The notes under the pieces were generated by a model, which was not told the DNA's origin, made no database searches, and saw nothing but the letters and a program-made list of their open reading frames with translations. Below are positions 39,261-50,345 of a stretch of DNA of 64,000 nt, piece by piece. Position 1 is the stretch's first letter. Each line of letters begins with the position of its first letter. This stretch comes from Apostichopus japonicus (Eukaryota; Echinodermata; Holothuroidea; Aspidochirotida; Stichopodidae). The stretch is taken from the NCBI RefSeq assembly GCF_037975245.1, contig NC_092569.1, forward strand, positions 901,001 to 965,000, in the 5' to 3' direction. Position numbers and translations under genes: made by a program.

Positions 39261-39990
39261 TTACAATAAGCTACTCAGTTGAAAAATATTTGCAGACGTT
39301 GCATAATCTGACAGATCAATCTTTCCAATATTGACAGAAGAACAAGATTCTGACATTTTATAAATTTCTTTGGGAAGGTTATAAACTGATATGACGATAT
39401 GATCATGGAGGGCTAGTGTACCTTTAGCAGTGCTAACAATGTTATCGGTATATCGCGGCTCACTTGCCGATACTACAACTTGACATAGGAGCATTGGAAG
39501 GTCATTCCGTGTATTGCAGAATTCAGATAGTTCTTTCAACAGAGCCTTCTTAAAGAAATCTGTTACTTCCAAATTTTAACTGTGTTATAATTAAATCTGT
39601 TCCAGTTGGAGATTTAAAACAAAACATTGGGGTATAAACCAGAAGAAAAAAAACCAGAACAATAAAAACAAACTAGAGGCACTGTTTTTAGCTTTATTAT
39701 ATATAGTTCTTTCATAATTTAATAAAGAAACAACACCAAAACAACAACATAAACAACAACAAAAACAACAACAAAAACGGCAAATGTTTTTACAACAACT
39801 GGATTCAATGCAGTTGGTTAGCATTATAGGGTTTAGTGACATCTGTAAGATCTGAATAGATAACAAACTTCAGCACAAGGCTTATGCAATTGCTCGTGCA
39901 GCTTTGTAAGTCGCTTAATTCACTTCTTATCCTCGGTTTAGATTTAGAATCATCCGCACTGACTCCACATTCACTAGAAAGTCCGATCAT
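39261..39990 (-). other. Possible diverged Habc-coding exons of gene C
   Basis: Two minus-strand open stretches lie 5' of the gene C cassette. One (39805-39990) has ATG and contains SELSDLQSCTSNCISLV, which lines up with the first Habc helix (compare SSIIQTCSGNIQRI in STX12). The other (39261-39572, no ATG) contains KELSEFCNTRND and RYTDNIVSTAKGTL, faintly like gene A exons 3 and 4 (IERLTRMLGTQED, HYTNQLAKDTNKML). Splice sites at the expected places are poor, so these may be chance ORFs or decayed exons. Confidence 0.25.
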
Positions 39991-40672
39991 GGCAACTCGT
40001 GATCAAGTTCAAGAAGTCTTTACAGCCATTTTCGAAGTATTTTCCTTCACCGTAAAATGTAACGTTCATTATCAATGTCTACACAAATTATTTTTCAATA
40101 AATGTTTTTAGATCGATACAGATCATCTGTAAGATATAATACATTCGTGTTTGAAAATTCACATATTTCTCAATAACTTCTTTCATTACATTTTGATTTA
40201 AATATTTTCTATTTCTATATATTTATTAGTGAATTGGCTCTATGTAATTATAACAAATAAATCTATTAACTATATTATATTTGTGTATTGATATAAATCT
40301 GTATATGGGCGGCAGTCTAATAAACTTTTTTATATATTTAATAATTTTAATGTCCTGAATTCATTATATTTCTATACATCTCAAAGAGAAAAGGCAAGAT
40401 TTCTCAATAACATGGTCACTCTTGAAAGACCGCTGCGCATGTGCAACTTGTTCCTATAAGAAAAGCTTGTGTCCAAATGCGAGATCGAGATGCGGTCTCA
40501 TGAGTCACAAATTATTTCGAGTCGGTTAGCATCATGATTGATCTCCTAGAGTAAGGCAAATATGTTACCTAAACAGACCTATAGTATTGTTCGATACATG
40601 TGACAAACGCCTACAGTGGAATTACGACCTTTCTTAATGGTTTCGAACCTCTGGACATACAATCATTCAATT

Positions 40673-40737
40673 GTCCATGGCCTACTTGGTTAGCGGGAGG
40701 CCGGGTTCGAATCCCGGTGGAGGCTGGAGGTTTTTTT
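40673..40737 (+). pseudogene. tRNA-like remnant or SINE head lacking the anticodon arm
   Basis: A perfect T-arm CCGGGTTCGAATCCCGG (40703-40719) contains a pol III B box. An A-box-like TGGCCTACTTGG lies only about 25 nt upstream, so the anticodon region is missing. A T7 run, a possible pol III terminator, follows at 40731-40737. The acceptor stem does not pair. Not a functional tRNA. Confidence 0.55.
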
Positions 40738-41365
40738 CACTGTTATGGATTTGTCAACTCATTATAAAATTTCATAGATAGATATATAGATATAGGCATA
40801 GAAATGTTAAAATATTTGCTTTAAAATCTACTTGATGTATATATTCATTAATGGAAAGAAATTGCATATTATGTTTCTTCAACTTATAAACTTTACGTTT
40901 TTGCAGTGGACTATATATAATGATACAAAATTGCTTCATTCGCTGTCATGGTCTCAGAGGTTCCAATACACTTTTCACCATTCTTAATATACATATTTTG
41001 GACTCTTCTTGCGTTGTGTCTATAATTTTGTGACAATCTTTTTTAATACAAAATTTCATATTGATATGAAATAAGTATGAATGCCACCACTGAAGTTTGT
41101 TACCAAGAAGTGATGCTGGTCTTTGCTTAACGTTATAGTCCCTTTCATAATGTTCAAATTGTAGCAGCCGAAAACCAACAATAACAAACGTTCTGATGTA
41201 AGACCAAAATGAAAAATGTTCCTTTTTCGCCCGTTCCCAAAAATTATATAACAAAATATTTTACATGACTTGTAGTCCGTTTCTGGCTTCAAAACGTGTA
41301 TCGAGTATGAAGTCACACACAAAATGTAAGATGGCGTACGGGGAAGGTTGATAACAACAAGTTAT

Positions 41366-41467
41366 TTATGGTCTTAAAACAAAATATAAAGTAAGTGCTA
41401 AACCAAGCAAAAGTAAAATAAGCAAAAGGCAAAACCACAATCGACATTTCTTCCATTTCACCTTTTT
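41366..41467 (-). CDS. Gene B exon 4 (membrane anchor and stop)
   Basis: Acceptor CTTTTTTTACAG, then KKVKWKKCRL, a hydrophobic run rich in Leu, LYFVLRP and TAA at 41366-41368. Same layout as gene A exon 10: basic patch, one membrane helix, two or three terminal residues. Confidence 0.85.
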   Translation of the reverse strand, partial: KKVKWKKCRLWFCLLLILLLLGLALTLYFVLRP

Positions 41468-44400
41468 CTGTAAAAAAAGAAAACAAAAAGAAATATAAAA
41501 AGTGAAATTAATACAGACTCAGACAAAGCAAAAGAAGAAGAAACATTTTTTTCCTTCCTTTGGCAGTATCACCATCCTTATATAAAACCAAAAACAATTT
41601 GAAAGCATCTTTGTCGTGCTCGAGATCTCAGCACTGTTATAATTTACCATTTCACGGAACACGTATGGTGCCAGTCAATATCTAATTTGCATATAAGGCT
41701 CAAGGGAGACATTTTTTCATATTTTATAACGTTATCATGCAGATTGCAACCATATGATTGCAAAATTTCTTCTAGAAAATAATATGCAGAGCGTTCGTAT
41801 GCGAAATAATATATTATAAATTGTGTTTTCTTTACATACCGTACGTGACAGTTAAATAATATTCCAAACAAATCGAGCTATACATCAACATGTTTAATCC
41901 AAAATTCTGTTTCGATTGAACAAAAACCCTTTATCGTTATTTCTCAGGATAACCAGTGTTAATTATCATTATAATCACGAAAATAATGTGCTAGCACTGA
42001 ACAGGGAGTATATGAAGAACAATGCGGTCTCAATAAGGAAGGTTCTATACCGGCTTATGTCATGGCTCGGATGGGGTGTGTAACTGCCCAATGTTTAACA
42101 CAAGTTTCACAGTCTGCTCGTTTATCATGAGATAAAAACACCTCTTTCGATCTGTCGGAAAGTCTACTAAGCTTTTGTACTCTTAGTAGAACTAACAAGA
42201 AGTATACACACCAAAAAATCACTAAAATAAATTACAAGAGAAAGCGTTTAACTCTTAACATGAGGATGACTGTGGATAGAATTAACTATATATGTTGTAA
42301 GACGGATAAAATACCCTGCTATCAGTTATATTTCTATATACGATTGTTAAGTTTTAAGAAATGACCATTTTAAACATCCGAGGCTCATACTTTAAAGGGG
42401 CTGAAATGCTGAGTCTAACACAGATATACCATTAGGTCATTTCCTTAAATACGACACAGAACTCCAAACATAAGGCATTTATGGCCTTAAATATTCGTCG
42501 GCGTCTCGTTTCGATTCGTTTATTTGTTTTCCACACCACATGGCATACATAATACAGAGTCTAAATATACAAGGAATGCATATACAAACATGGCGTGAAC
42601 TTGGAAGTAAACTCAACAACTCTTGTGGGCATGTCGAGAGCTTACTTCCCCGAAAAATACAAACACAAGCAGAATAACGACAAATGTACTTTAGTTATTT
42701 AGAGTAAAAGCACCGATTACGAGAACACATCAATAAGGTAACAATTCCCATGTCCCACTTTTGCCACCCCACCTCCTCACCACCCCCTCCCCAAATGACG
42801 CTTAATGGATCAAACTAGAGATTTTATAACGTTTTAAACTAAACTAAAGCAAAAAGTAGGAAGAACTATAGAAACACTGCTATGCTCTACAACCTTTCTT
42901 TAGTTTATTGATCAAGACATGTCAGGAAATAAAAGTGTTTAAATTCATCTTTTAATAATGGAATTAAACAAAGGTAGGTGGTATACTTGCTTTATACTTT
43001 ACAGTTTTGTTGACGTACTCCGATGCTGCATAAACGGCATATTTTGTTTCACGAACGTCAGCTTCAATGTTGTCTGAAATTTAAAGATGAAAAACAAAGC
43101 AAGAAACAAAAGGGAAGTTATCAACATAAGTACAAACAAGGGCGTAGGAACCGGGGGGGCTGGGGGCGCCAGCCCCCAGTGAATGTGGAGGGGCGGAAGT
43201 ATCATTCCGCCCCCCCCCCCCCCGCTTCGCAAGTCAGAAAACCCCTTTTTCATTTCCAAATGAGAAAAAAATCTCATTTGGAGCACCAAATTGCATCTAA
43301 GGCCAGGTGAAAATACAAAATTAAGTTTACAAAATGGAGTGGGTGTTGCTATATTGTGTGCTATATTGCACCAAATTGCATCTGAGGCCACCTGGAAATG
43401 CAAAAAATTCCAAAGGGGAGGGGGACACCCCTCCCCTTAGACCCCTCCCCCAGGCCGGCCATCAGTCTTCAGCCCCCCACTCAAAAGTACCTTCCTACGC
43501 CACTGATTACAAAACAGAGACTTAGACAGCCTTTGTAATATCTGAGCGTATACGACACCCTGGCCAACTGTGAGTGTGACGTCATAATGTTGCATACATG
43601 GATTTCCAGCTTTAGTGTCAAACATCCAATTAGTTGAAAAAAACATACCAAAATGAGCTAAAACTGTAAATAATCAATTCTTGTGTAGTTTCTTCCTATG
43701 TCCAAGTAGCTGCTTAGCGTAGTAAAATAGCTGCCTTCTAGGCAGATGTTGTTTTCAAGACCGATTTGAGGAGGGGATGTTGAGGGGGTTGGGGTGGGTG
43801 GGGGTCGGGTAGAGGGTCAACATTAAAGAGTACTGAGTACCAAAGTTGTTACCTATGTGGTGTCCCTGTTCTTCTACCAAACGGGAAACGTGTAAAGTGA
43901 TTTCATGCACGTCTTTTACAGATGACTGTAAAATGAAACAGAACGATTGTAAGGAAAGTGAGGCCAAAAGTATCATCGATGGATAGTAATAAAGGTAAGT
44001 GAATACTACCTTGATTAGTGAATTGTATCATTAACAGTTTCAGAAACAAAGATTTGTCACTAAATGATAGTTAGTATACATGTTAAATGTATGTTGCCAA
44101 AATAGTGAAAAAGACTTCAACTGTGTCTTAAATTGTAGGGCCAGTTTAGTATATCTAGCAATATATTGTCAAAAATGCTTTCTAATTTTCGAGAAAATAA
44201 ATTGTTGTAACTAAAAATGCCCAAAAAATGTTTGAATTATACATATCGCATTTTCTATATATTGATTGGGACCCTTGTTCACCTCCATTCCAACCCTCCC
44301 AAAATAAGTATATAAATAATAATAAAACACATATAAAATTTGTATTTTACCACGTTTGCATTCATAAACATAGCTTATATATGAATCAAGGCAGTAAGAA

Positions 44401-44517
44401 ACTCTTTTGTCTTAACAAACTTACTTCAATGTGATCTAGTTGTTCTTTTTGTTGGAGTAATACTTCATAATCTTTCTCACGTTTCACCTTTCCATGTTTC
44501 TGCAATTGTTGTGTCAT
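41366..44517 (-). CDS. Gene B: short Qa-SNARE paralogue, SNARE motif plus membrane anchor only
   Basis: Four minus-strand exons (44425-44517, 43853-43925, 42991-43073, 41366-41467) join into 351 nt, or 116 aa. Seen: MTQQLQKHGKVKREKD and a glutamine-rich helix start; SSVKDVHEITLHVSRLVEEQ with zero-layer Q51; DNIEADVRETKYAVYAASEY; then KKVKWKK, a Leu-rich membrane segment (about 91-114) and RP plus TAA. Exons 2 and 3 are 73 and 83 nt with the same phases as gene A exons 8 and 9, so this is a diverged copy of the gene A 3' cassette. No Habc is visible. The ATG has a good context (AAGAATGA) and an in-frame TGA lies 9 nt upstream, so it can start translation. An AG directly before the exon would also fit splicing from an upstream phase-2 exon. 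The third intron has a GC donor. Function inferred: a membrane-anchored Q-SNARE. It could also be an alternative 3' cassette of gene A. Confidence 0.78.
42991..43073 (-). CDS. Gene B exon 3, with GC splice donor
   Basis: 83 nt, acceptor AATTTCAG. Codes for NIEADVRETKYAVYAASEY and then VNKTVKYK. The frame joins the next exon only if the exon ends at AAA before GCAAGT, so the intron is GC-AG. A GT donor at the nearby AGTATAC would shift the frame of the anchor exon. Confidence 0.82.
43137..43505. mobile_element. hAT-like MITE in an intron of gene B
   Basis: A 369-bp element whose ends carry inverted GGCGTAGGAA (left CAAGGGCGTAGGAAC; right TTCCTACGCCACTG). It is flanked by near-identical 8-bp direct repeats AGTACAAA (43129-43136) and ATTACAAA (43506-43513). 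Eight-bp duplications and CA...TG ends fit the hAT superfamily. The interior is GC-rich with two copies of ACCAAATTGCATCTNAGGCC and no ORF. Confidence 0.7.
43853..43925 (-). CDS. Gene B exon 2 (zero layer)
   Basis: 73 nt, acceptor ATTTTACAG, donor GTAACA, phase 0 to 1. Codes for SSVKDVHEITLHVSRLVEEQ and then GHHI. It is equivalent to gene A exon 8, with the glutamine kept. Confidence 0.85.
44425..44517 (-). CDS. Gene B exon 1 (SNARE cassette exon 1)
   Basis: ATG to donor GTAAGT, 31 codons, ending EVLLQQKEQLDHIE. It aligns with gene A exon 7 (ALVERENQLKKLE). Starts either at the ATG or one base upstream at an AG acceptor (phase 2). Confidence 0.72.
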
Positions 44518-45130
44518 TCTTGCTCAGCTGTCCACTGTATATAAATTGAAACGTCTCCTTATCATATTTGTCACAGTTTCAGGATTTCCAGAGGCAAATA
44601 TAACTTTAAATGAATCATTAAAATCAAAACAAATGTGCGATATATTGCTAACTCATTGCACGTAAACAACTACCCTCCACATGACCAATAATGTAACAGC
44701 AGCGGCCATTTTGTTTAAGTTATATATTCGCACTGCACAGTGAGTTACAAAGGGAACATTACACTAAGCTACAATAGTCAGTGCTGTTTATTAATGTACA
44801 ACGTTATATATATATACATAAAGGCCAAAGGTTGATGTTCATTGTACCAATCTTATCACAATGCAGTTCAACATACAGTGCTTGAAGTTTCCAACCCATT
44901 TAATCTACCCATGTGTCAGTCATTATTTTGTTGTTTGAATCTCGTTAAAAGTACATTCACTTATGAATCACTTGATAACTACAGCATTACCCGCCCGAGT
45001 CTAATATGCAAATTGGGATGAATAAAACAGAGGGTATGTGACGTATCGCTCATAGATCCCTTACTTGTAAATTTAGTTCACTTTTATTTCGTTATAGCAA
45101 TTTTGTGATTATGGTGTAGTATACAAACAA
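44518..45130. other. 5' region of gene B, no other feature
   Basis: If the ATG at 44517 is used, this would hold its promoter. No clear TATA box or initiator was identified. Confidence 0.3.
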
Positions 45131-45199
45131 AGGTTCAGTGATCTTGTTCTTGCTGTCGGTCAAGGTCATTATACAGTCTCAGAATAGGTATAAAACTTG

Positions 45200-45850
45200 G
45201 CCATAGTCTGCTTATTAGTCTAGGTATGGTCTAAACCTACATGTAGATAGGTCGAGGTTTATGTTTAGATTTAGGTCGTAGGTGTTGGTTGTGGTCTAGG
45301 TTTAGTTCCAGCTCTAGCTCTATACTTATATCGATATCTCTCTCTCTCTCTCTTTCTATATATATATATATATATACGGTGTATTTATATATTTATATAT
45401 AGAGAGAGTGAGAAGTGGAGAGAGGTGGAGAGGTCTAGATTTAGCTCTAGGTCTTTATTTAGACAAATATAGATCTTAAATATAGATCTAGACCTATATC
45501 TAGATACATATTTAGGTCCATAGATTTAGTTCCATATTGTATTGGTCGTCGTCTAAGTCTTGTTGTATGTCTACGTCTTTATCTAGATAAACATAGCCTT
45601 CTACATATAGATCTTAATGTAGATTTATATCTAGATAAAGATACACAATAGATGTAGGTCCATATGAAAGTCTTGGTCGTGATCTAAGCCTTGGGGTAGG
45701 TCTATGCCTTGGTGTAGGTCTGGGTCTTTATCTATATAAATACAGATCTATATATATTTATCTATGTCTAGATTAAGATACATATATATTTATGGTCATA
45801 TGTATGTCTTGAGAGTGGTCCATGCCTTGGTGTAGGTCGTGGCCGTGATC
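45200..45850. repeat. Degenerate GGTCTAGATTTAGGTC-type repeat region with microsatellite
   Basis: Short words TAGGTC, TAGATCTA and ATCTAGATA recur through 600 bp. A CT/TA microsatellite lies at 45338-45376. Confidence 0.6.
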
Positions 45851-45889
45851 AGACGTTCATTATGGACCAACTATTATAACAGTATTTCC

Positions 45890-46360
45890 AAATATAGCAT
45901 GCAATAGTTATATAGCATACAATAGTTATATAGCATACAATAGTAATATAGCATACAATAGTAATATAGCATACAATAGTAATATAGCATACAATAGTAA
46001 TATAGCATACAATAGTTATATAGCATACAATAGTAATATAGCATCCAATAGTAATATAGCATACAATAATAATATAGCATACAATAGTTATATAGCATAC
46101 AATAGTAGTATAGCGTACCATATTAATATAGCATACAATAGTAATATAGCATACAATAGTTATATAGCATACAATAGTAGTATAGCATACAATAGTTATA
46201 TAGCATACAATAGTAATATAGCATCCAATAGTAATATAGCATACAATAATAATATAGCATACAATAGTTATATAGCATACAATAGTAGTATAGCGTACCA
46301 TATTAATATAGCATACAATAGTAATATAGCATACAATAATAATATAGCATACAATAGTCT
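45890..46360. repeat. 18-bp minisatellite with 180-bp higher-order repeat
   Basis: About 26 copies of ATAGCATACAATAGTAAT. The two lines starting 46021 and 46201 carry the same series of variants for about 125 bp, so a ten-unit (180 bp) block was duplicated. The 150-codon minus ORF over it is a by-product of the multiple-of-three period. Confidence 0.93.
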
Positions 46361-46528
46361 ACCAAATGCTTTTCACCGTCTTTATACTTTATTATACGTG
46401 ATTACGTCACTTAAGGTTTATCTACACACCCTCACTAGTTCAAAGAAAGGTTAATATCTAAATATGTTGTACCTAATCATTCTACATGATAAAAAACAGT
46501 ACTTATACATCTTTAATATAACGCTTAC

Positions 46529-46604
46529 CTTAAATATTTTCTTCTTCCACGCACCATAAACATAAATCCAGTTTCGATTAGTTATATATGATTTAAATAA
46601 TCCA
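46529..46604 (-). CDS. Candidate isolated exon
   Basis: 76 nt between acceptor TCATGCACCCAG and donor GTAAGC. Codes for GLFKSYITNRNWIYVYGAWK and then KKIFK, phase 2 to 0. It lies 5' of gene B but does not resemble a Habc exon. Unrecognised. Confidence 0.25.
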
Positions 46605-48237
46605 CTGGGTGCATGATTTAACAACATTGAGTTCGTAAAAATGTTATACACATAACTCGTTTCTATACATATATAAATATCTGTATGCCTTCTGTATCCC
46701 TCTATGTAGTCAGAGCGACTATTCCAGTAACTCGAAAACCTCATACGTTGACATAACACAGAGTAGCAAACAGTTTGTTTTCACGGAACCCTGATTCAGC
46801 GGTGTTTATGTTTCTTTGCTGCGACAGCTGACTTCCTTATATTGCAGCAAGTATACTACAGTGTTACCTTCATATATTAAACTGAATCACTCAACCCTTT
46901 CGTATCTTCAAACAAAAATCAACTTTGGTTTTATTTTTGTTTGAAGATACTAGCTATTAACCTGTAGTAATTGTTAATGCTACGTCACTTAGTTTATGTG
47001 TTGCCGCAACAATAGTTTTATTGTTCACATTTGATCTTTTGTCATATTCTGCCAGGTAAATATTATTGAATCTTAGCAACTGAATACTTAGCAAACTTTA
47101 TCTTTACATAATATAAGGGGAAAAGATAAAAAATTAATCTTCATTGTATTATTTCTTTTATGAAGTTGAGATTTGTCATCGGTCATTATTTGTTTTCTCT
47201 ATACTTTTTATCTTCTACGGTTCAGAGCCCACTGATCTCGATTTAATCTTAAAGTTATTGTAATTTTCCTGATCTTCAATCAGTGATTGTTATCTCTGAG
47301 TAATTAAAAACCTCCTGTGTCTCTTTTACACTACTTCACACTTCATTGGTCAAGAATAGTATTTTCTTTTCTCTTTTTCTTTTCTTTTTTGAAGGTTAAA
47401 AGTTTCATAGACACAATGCTGTGTCCATATAAACACCACTGAATACTATGGTTGTGGATAGGGCAATTTAAAATAAGACGGAATACAATAGCTACAAAAT
47501 AATCAACACTGCATGATGCTCCTTGAAATCTGTGAGATTTGCCACGTCGCCCAATACAAGTCAATTCAAAACTGCAACAACTTATACAGTGAGACTGTCA
47601 AAAACCAGGGAGCTGCCATTTCAAACGACAAAACCTTCACTTATACAGACAGGAGGAGTGAAATAGGAAGGTGTCGACAGAGGTGTCGGACTGCCGGGGT
47701 AGATGGTAACCGGAGGGGTGCAGAGGGGTGCAGAGGGAAACAGTCAAATACACACCCACAAGAGATGGGTATTTGAGTGTACAACGTGCAAGATGAATAC
47801 CAATTTATTCAGTAAAAAGAACAAAAATTAATAAATCACCCTTGAAAAAGAAAACAATAAAACGCTTTAGTTTATAGTCTCGCGCAAAACGTCCACAATA
47901 TTACACCCTCTATGTGCTTATTAAGATGGCTTTGAATTCTTTAATAAATATGTATATACCTACATGCTTCTTAAATCAAATTAGCTGGGCCGGGAAAGAT
48001 GAACCTCGAGGACCACCGTAGGGAAAGGTTGTTGACAAATTACACATAAATATCATACGATATGTTCACAGTGTGAGGCGCTCATTTAGGCTTTATGAAA
48101 ATTCTTAATTATTTTTTTAAGACGGTCAGATAAAATCATAGTTCGAAACAAAGAGCCAGACAGGATCAAAGTTTCACTATAACAATGTGTAGATTAGGCC
48201 TTAGGACCATAGGATACTCATGCCTAAGGCCTTAAAT

Positions 48238-48332
48238 GTCCACGTACCCAATTATTGCATGAATGTGGTGGGCTCAATTTTTTCGCGGGCCGAATGAAAC
48301 ATTCGTGGGCCGCATATGGAGAGCCCCTGCTA
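48238..48332 (-). mobile_element. Possible hAT/Charlie-like element end
   Basis: On the minus strand the sequence begins CAGGGGCTCTCCATATGCGG and continues with CATTCGGCCCGCG, resembling CAGGGG...CGGCCC termini of hAT elements. The partner end was not found. Confidence 0.35.
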
Positions 48333-49785
48333 GTATATGACACAAGGTAATGACCTCTGTCACGAATATGTATGATACACTTAAAATAATGTGAATGTAA
48401 TGGATCAGTATGTATGAATATACAACTCATTGGATAATGAAACATGTTGTAACTTGGAATACTATAGGTATAAGCATGCTAATTGATGTAGTTGAGCTGG
48501 GACGAATGCGATGGGCTAAGCTAATGGAGGGGTGGGCCATTCGCAAATTACACTGGTGTAACATGCATGCCAAGAAGAGCCAAGAACGAAAAAGTTTTGA
48601 CAAATAGACAGGTTGTAACTTTATGGTGTGGTGTCTTATTGAGTTTGATTTATTTAATAATTTCAACTTTAAATGATCAATATATAACATACATCGCAGA
48701 AGCATTTTACATTTGTTTCTTTCTTTTTCTTACAACAATTTATTGTCCTTAATTAGACAAAAGGAAATAGAAAAGGTAATACCTCTATTAAAAAATACTT
48801 AACGCCAAAAACACCAATCCTCTATGAAACAGAGAGCTGTGCCTAAATGGTATAGCGCCCTCAGTGGAAACATGAATCGCCTTTGCTCCACTTCATGTCT
48901 CCTCTTCAAGCGGTGAAAAAATTTACAATTTAAAAAAACAAAAACAAAACAAAAACAGCTGACATAATTTAGAATGTTTCTTTTAAATGTTGCTATAGAA
49001 TCTGAATCATGTTATAGTGTTCTATTTCACCAGGTTATTTCCATATATATTGATTACATACAACATTTAGGTTTGATGACCATTTGTTAAGATTGTTCAC
49101 ATTTAAAAAATGTTGGACAGATATGACAGATATTAGTTTTCTTAAATCACAACCTAAAATAACCTCAACTTTATTTGTTGACAAACAGTAAACCAGAAGA
49201 ATATTTCACGAAACGGATTCTGTGGAATGTAAAGTGCATAAGTTCACTGACCTCCTTGAACCGCCGATTGTTATTCTAATCGAAACTGCGGCAAAAAAGG
49301 GCCCCTACATATTTACTTCAAAGTTTGCACTGAAATGAAGTGTTGTTATAGTACAAAGATCATGTGGATTTCAAGCTGACATCACGCCGCACACGTGATG
49401 CAATAAACCCATCACTATAAATATGGAAGGTATATACTTTTTCTTCTTTTTTTTGGATACTGCGATATTCGTAGACAAATTATAAATTTTCAATATTTCA
49501 ATTGCATCACCGTAATTACATTGCTACGAAAATTAGTCAATATTTATTCTTGATTTTCGTTAAATAACCCCCCCCCCCCCCCCTTCCTCCTCTATAAAAA
49601 CAACACCTGATGCATTAATCGGTACGATTGCCTGACGTTATGCATGGTTGACCCCCCAAAAAAAATCAGTTCAACTTTACCCTAAACCATGAGCTCGACA
49701 AGCATGAGTTGGCTTATGACGTCATAACATTCAACACGTTTAGACATCAACCCTGTGTGATAGTCACTGTGCATATAATACATGT

Positions 49786-50127
49786 ATGCGTTCCAAGCCT
49801 TTGAATATTCACGTTAACCTTCCAAAGGTTCTGAAAACGAAACTATTTCCACCCCCGAATCAAGCTGAACAACTTATCTTATTTTGGATAATTTTTTTTT
49901 CTGGGTTAATACCAATTTATTTACAACAAAAAAAGTTTAACAATTTGACAACAAATGTAATGATTTTCTTGATTGTAGCGTCTAGCAGTGGATATTTTCT
50001 TCTTTACACTGTGGTCATATGTAATTTAATGTTATTACTATACGTAAATATGTCCTATACATGTAGTGGTTATACTGAACTTACTCCTATATGGCTCATG
50101 ACAAATCACAAGGATAAACAGAGGTAA
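49786..50127 (+). other. Hydrophobic ORF, 113 codons, probably chance
   Basis: ATG-started plus-strand ORF with two hydrophobic stretches (LILFWIIFFSGLIPIYL; YFLLYTVVICNLMLLLYV). The base composition (T-rich) explains the hydrophobicity. No family was recognised, and it lies between gene A and gene B. Confidence 0.15.
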
Positions 50128-50345
50128 GGTCTGCCTGATGATGTCATAATGGCTTCACAAGGCTAAGAATAATACCTTGGCAACCGTGGCTCAGTTCAAA
50201 ATCTAAGATACAAATCTTAATTTTGTAAGGCTCTTAAAAACCAAACATGAAAATATATATAGATGTTAGGTCTGGCTGAATGTACCATGGGGGCTTAGAA
50301 AGCTACCGATGTTACCATGGCAACCTTGGCCTTGTTCATGTGGCC
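50128..50345. repeat. Diverged two-copy repeat
   Basis: AGGTCTGCCTGATG...CCTTGGCAACCGTGGC and AGGTCTGGCTGAATG...CATGGCAACCTTGGCC are related copies about 140 bp apart. Confidence 0.55.

Noticed and set aside
40673-40737. Functional tRNA gene
   Set aside because: No anticodon arm and no paired acceptor stem.
42991-43073. GT donor (GTATAC) for gene B exon 3
   Set aside because: It shifts the frame of the membrane-anchor exon. The GC donor 4 nt upstream restores it and is matched in gene C.
43437-43646. 69-codon minus ORF in the gene B intron
   Set aside because: Runs into the MITE end. No splice pair compatible with the cassette phases.
45849-46301. 150-codon minus ORF (the longest in the window)
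   Set aside because: Product of the 18-bp minisatellite, whose period is a multiple of three. Two frames are open for the same reason.
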